Shown piece after piece: positions 12,567 through 14,375 of a DNA stretch of 14,375 nt. Below the pieces are notes generated by a model. The model saw only the letters and a program-made list of their open reading frames with translations, was not told where the DNA came from and ran no database searches. This stretch comes from Hyphomicrobiales bacterium (GTDB lineage: Bacteria > Pseudomonadota > Alphaproteobacteria > Rhizobiales > HXMU1428-3), in NCBI GenBank assembly GCA_021775385.1, contig JAJFHW010000356.1, forward strand, positions 1 through 14,375. The letters are read 5' to 3'. The first letter of the stretch is position 1. Every line of letters starts with the position of its first letter. Made by a program: the position numbers and the translations under genes.

Positions 12567-13913
12567 ATGGAAGATTTATTTGATGCTGCTGGTGTAAGTG
12601 ATGATGTTCCGCGCCCGTTAGCTGATCGATTGCGTCCAAAAACAATTAAAGACATTACTGGCCAAACTCATTTGTTGGGTGAGGGTGGTTTACTCACGCG
12701 TATGGTGGCGCAGGGGCGGATTACTAATCTGATTTTATGGGGCCCCCCTGGAACCGGTAAAACAACTTTAGCTCAAGCATTGGCTAATGAGACCGATTTG
12801 TATTTTGAGCAACTTTCAGCGATTTTTTCTGGTGTTAAAGATTTAAAAGCCGCTTTTGAACACGCCCGGATGCGCCGAAGAGAAGGGCGTGGCACGTTGT
12901 TGTTTGTTGATGAGATCCATCGATTTAACAAAGCGCAGCAAGATAGTTTTTTGCCTGTGATGGAAGATGGCACTATCATTCTTATTGGAGCAACAACTGA
13001 GAACCCATCATTTGAGCTTAACAATGCTCTGCTTTCTCGCTCCCAGGTTCTTCCCTTTGAACGTCATAGTGCGAAAGATCTTGAAAATCTTTTACAACGT
13101 GCGGAGAGTGAAATTGGTCGGCCTCTACCAATTGATGCCGGTGCTCGTCAGCATTTACTTGCGTTAGCTGATGGGGATGGTCGTATGATCATTAATATGG
13201 CGGAGGAATTGTTTCTTGATTTGGGTGAAGATAAAATCCTCAAAAAAGAAGACTTGGGGCGAATTTTATTTCGCCGCCGTCCGACTTATGACAAGGCGGG
13301 AGATGGGCACTACAATCTGATTTCAGCTTTGCATAAATCTGTGCGTGGCTCAGACCCTGATGCTGCACTTTACTGGTTTTCACGTATGCTCGAAGGTGGA
13401 GAAGACCCAATTTATATTGCCAGACGTTTGGTGCGTATGGCCGTTGAAGACATAGGGCTTGCTGACCCCCAGGCTTTGGTGCAGGCGAATGCTGCGAAAG
13501 ATGCGTTTCATTTTCTTGGAAGCCCCGAAGGTGAATTGGCTTTGGCGCAAACTGTTCTTTATTTGGCTACAGCGCCTAAATCAAATGCAGCTTATGTGGC
13601 TTATAAAGCTGCTCGTGTTGCTGCTAAAGAAAGCGGTGCGCTGCTGCCTCCTAAAATTGCTTTGAATGCACCTACAAGTTTGATGGCTGATCAGGGCTAT
13701 GGGGATGGATATATTTATGACCATGACACCCCCCATTGTTTTTCTGGCCAGGACTATTTTCCGGATGAATTTGAGGTGCGACCTTCTTTGTATCAGCCGG
13801 TTCCTCGTGGGTTTGAGAGAGAGCTTGGTAAACGGATGAGCTATTGGGTAAGTTTGCGAGATGGGGACACTGATGAGACCCAAACTAAAAAGAATGAAAA
13901 AGAGGGTGAATAG
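12567..13913 (+). CDS. rarA: Replication-associated recombination protein A (AAA+ ATPase, MgsA)
   Basis: A 448-residue clamp-loader-like ATPase that acts at stalled replication forks and interacts with SSB. The N-terminal RPLADRLRPKTIKDITGQTH is characteristic. Walker A GPPGTGKTT (59-67), Walker B LLFVDEIHRF (111-120), sensor 1 GATTENPS (141-148), and the LLSRSQVLPF arginine-finger region (155-164) are all intact. The C-terminal half has the tetramerisation domain with DPDAALYWFSRMLEGGEDP and a PTSLMADQGYGDGYIYDHD segment near 370-389. The start ATG is the first in frame, with a weak gtgga upstream. It follows the protease in the same direction. The C-terminal tail is charged (TQTKKNEKEGE). 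Confidence 0.97.
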   Translation: MEDLFDAAGVSDDVPRPLADRLRPKTIKDITGQTHLLGEGGLLTRMVAQGRITNLILWGPPGTGKTTLAQALANETDLYFEQLSAIFSGVKDLKAAFEHARMRRREGRGTLLFVDEIHRFNKAQQDSFLPVMEDGTIILIGATTENPSFELNNALLSRSQVLPFERHSAKDLENLLQRAESEIGRPLPIDAGARQHLLALADGDGRMIINMAEELFLDLGEDKILKKEDLGRILFRRRPTYDKAGDGHYNLISALHKSVRGSDPDAALYWFSRMLEGGEDPIYIARRLVRMAVEDIGLADPQALVQANAAKDAFHFLGSPEGELALAQTVLYLATAPKSNAAYVAYKAARVAAKESGALLPPKIALNAPTSLMADQGYGDGYIYDHDTPHCFSGQDYFPDEFEVRPSLYQPVPRGFERELGKRMSYWVSLRDGDTDETQTKKNEKEGE

Positions 13914-14084
13914 AGTTTGTTTTACCGATTAGAGACTAAATTTGTTGTGTTTTTTTATTTAAGCTTTGGTTAAGACTTTATAACTGCTAAAAAGGATTTG
14001 ATCGAAGTTTTGGGCCTCTTTAAAAACTTAATTTATAAAATTTTGAGGTCGTTTTACTGGGTGTTTTGTTAAGGGTAGCGTTAC

Positions 14085-14375
14085 ATGATTAAATTTAAAG
14101 ATTTGTGGGATAGTCATCCGCTTAATAAAAGTGAGCGATTTCCATGTCGTTCATTAGGGTTTCCAACATATAGAAATCAATGTGCTATACGCATGAGCAT
14201 CGCGCTGAAAGGTGCTGGTGTGACGTATGATCAGATGCCAAGAGGCATTGTGACTTGCAATGCTCATCCTAAAAAAGAGATGCATTATATTCGTGCTGAA
14301 GAGTTGGCGAAGGGGCTTACCATGGCTCGAATACCAGGGCTTGGGAAAGTTGAAGTTTTGCGCAATCCCAAAACG
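14085..14375 (+). CDS. Tae4-family type VI secretion amidase effector, N-terminal part (cut by window end)
   Basis: An open frame from ATG 14085 runs to the window end (97 codons) with a usable Shine-Dalgarno (aaggg, 14071-14075). It begins MIKFKDLWDSHPLNKSERFP and contains YRNQCAIRMSIALKGAG, the hallmark (N-x-C-x-IRMS) of Tae4 peptidoglycan amidases; C33 would be the nucleophile. Further on HYIRAEELAKGL and IPGLGKVE match the family's conserved middle. Tae4 enzymes cleave the stem peptide (D-Glu-mDAP bond) in rival periplasms after T6SS delivery. The catalytic His and Asp would lie beyond the window, as would the expected immunity gene. No signal peptide is visible, consistent with T6SS export. 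The 171-base gap after rarA has an AAGTTTT/AAAACTT dyad (14005-14029) and no other gene. Confidence 0.8.
   Translation, partial: MIKFKDLWDSHPLNKSERFPCRSLGFPTYRNQCAIRMSIALKGAGVTYDQMPRGIVTCNAHPKKEMHYIRAEELAKGLTMARIPGLGKVEVLRNPKT

Noticed and set aside
1..14375. CRISPR arrays, tRNA or rRNA genes, prophage integrase or attachment sites
   Set aside because: No regularly spaced direct repeats, cloverleaf-like segments, rRNA signatures or integrase-like frames were seen on either strand.

Overview
The window reads as a chromosomal segment of an alphaproteobacterium, probably from the Rhizobiales/Hyphomicrobiales side, with fairly AT-leaning DNA. The grounds are the gene order rpsH-rplF-rplR-rpsE-rpmD-rplO-secY-adk-rpsM-rpsK-rpoA-rplQ, with adk directly after secY and no rpsD or rpmJ between rpsK and rpoA, and the presence of an HtrA-type protease and rarA downstream of rplQ. 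Genus cannot be assigned from what is visible.

Region 1 (1-7806, all plus strand) is the distal part of the ribosomal-protein supercluster: the last codons of rpsH, then rplF, rplR, rpsE, rpmD, rplO, the translocon gene secY overlapping adenylate kinase by ATGA, then rpsM, rpsK, rpoA and rplQ, closed by a 17-bp perfect terminator stem. The coding genes are ordinary. The gaps are not: four spacers (rplR-rpsE, rpmD-rplO, adk-rpsM, rpsK-rpoA) carry hairpins. They include two tandem copies of a conserved hairpin before rplO, a nested stem-loop before rpsM, a 16-bp stem before rpoA, and a short upstream reading frame with a strong Shine-Dalgarno that overlaps the rpsM start out of frame. These are candidates for cis-regulation of ribosome, secretion and RNA polymerase genes.

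Region 2 (about 7840-10816) is an accessory block. It starts with a decayed 3' end of an IS200-like (REP-associated tyrosine) transposase and an unidentified open frame. A minus-strand group follows: an exported SRPBCC-domain protein with its own terminator, a MarR-family regulator with a probably leaderless promoter and overlapping dyads, a 12-helix MFS transporter, and a previously uncalled 41-codon single-helix membrane protein that overlaps the transporter stop by ATGA. The MarR protein plausibly controls the transporter and its small partner.

Region 3 (11025-14375, plus strand) returns to conserved genes: a periplasmic HtrA/Deg serine protease and the replication-associated AAA+ ATPase RarA/MgsA. 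The window then cuts off in a gene whose first 97 codons match Tae4, the type VI secretion amidase effector family, which suggests that interbacterial-competition genes follow just outside the window.
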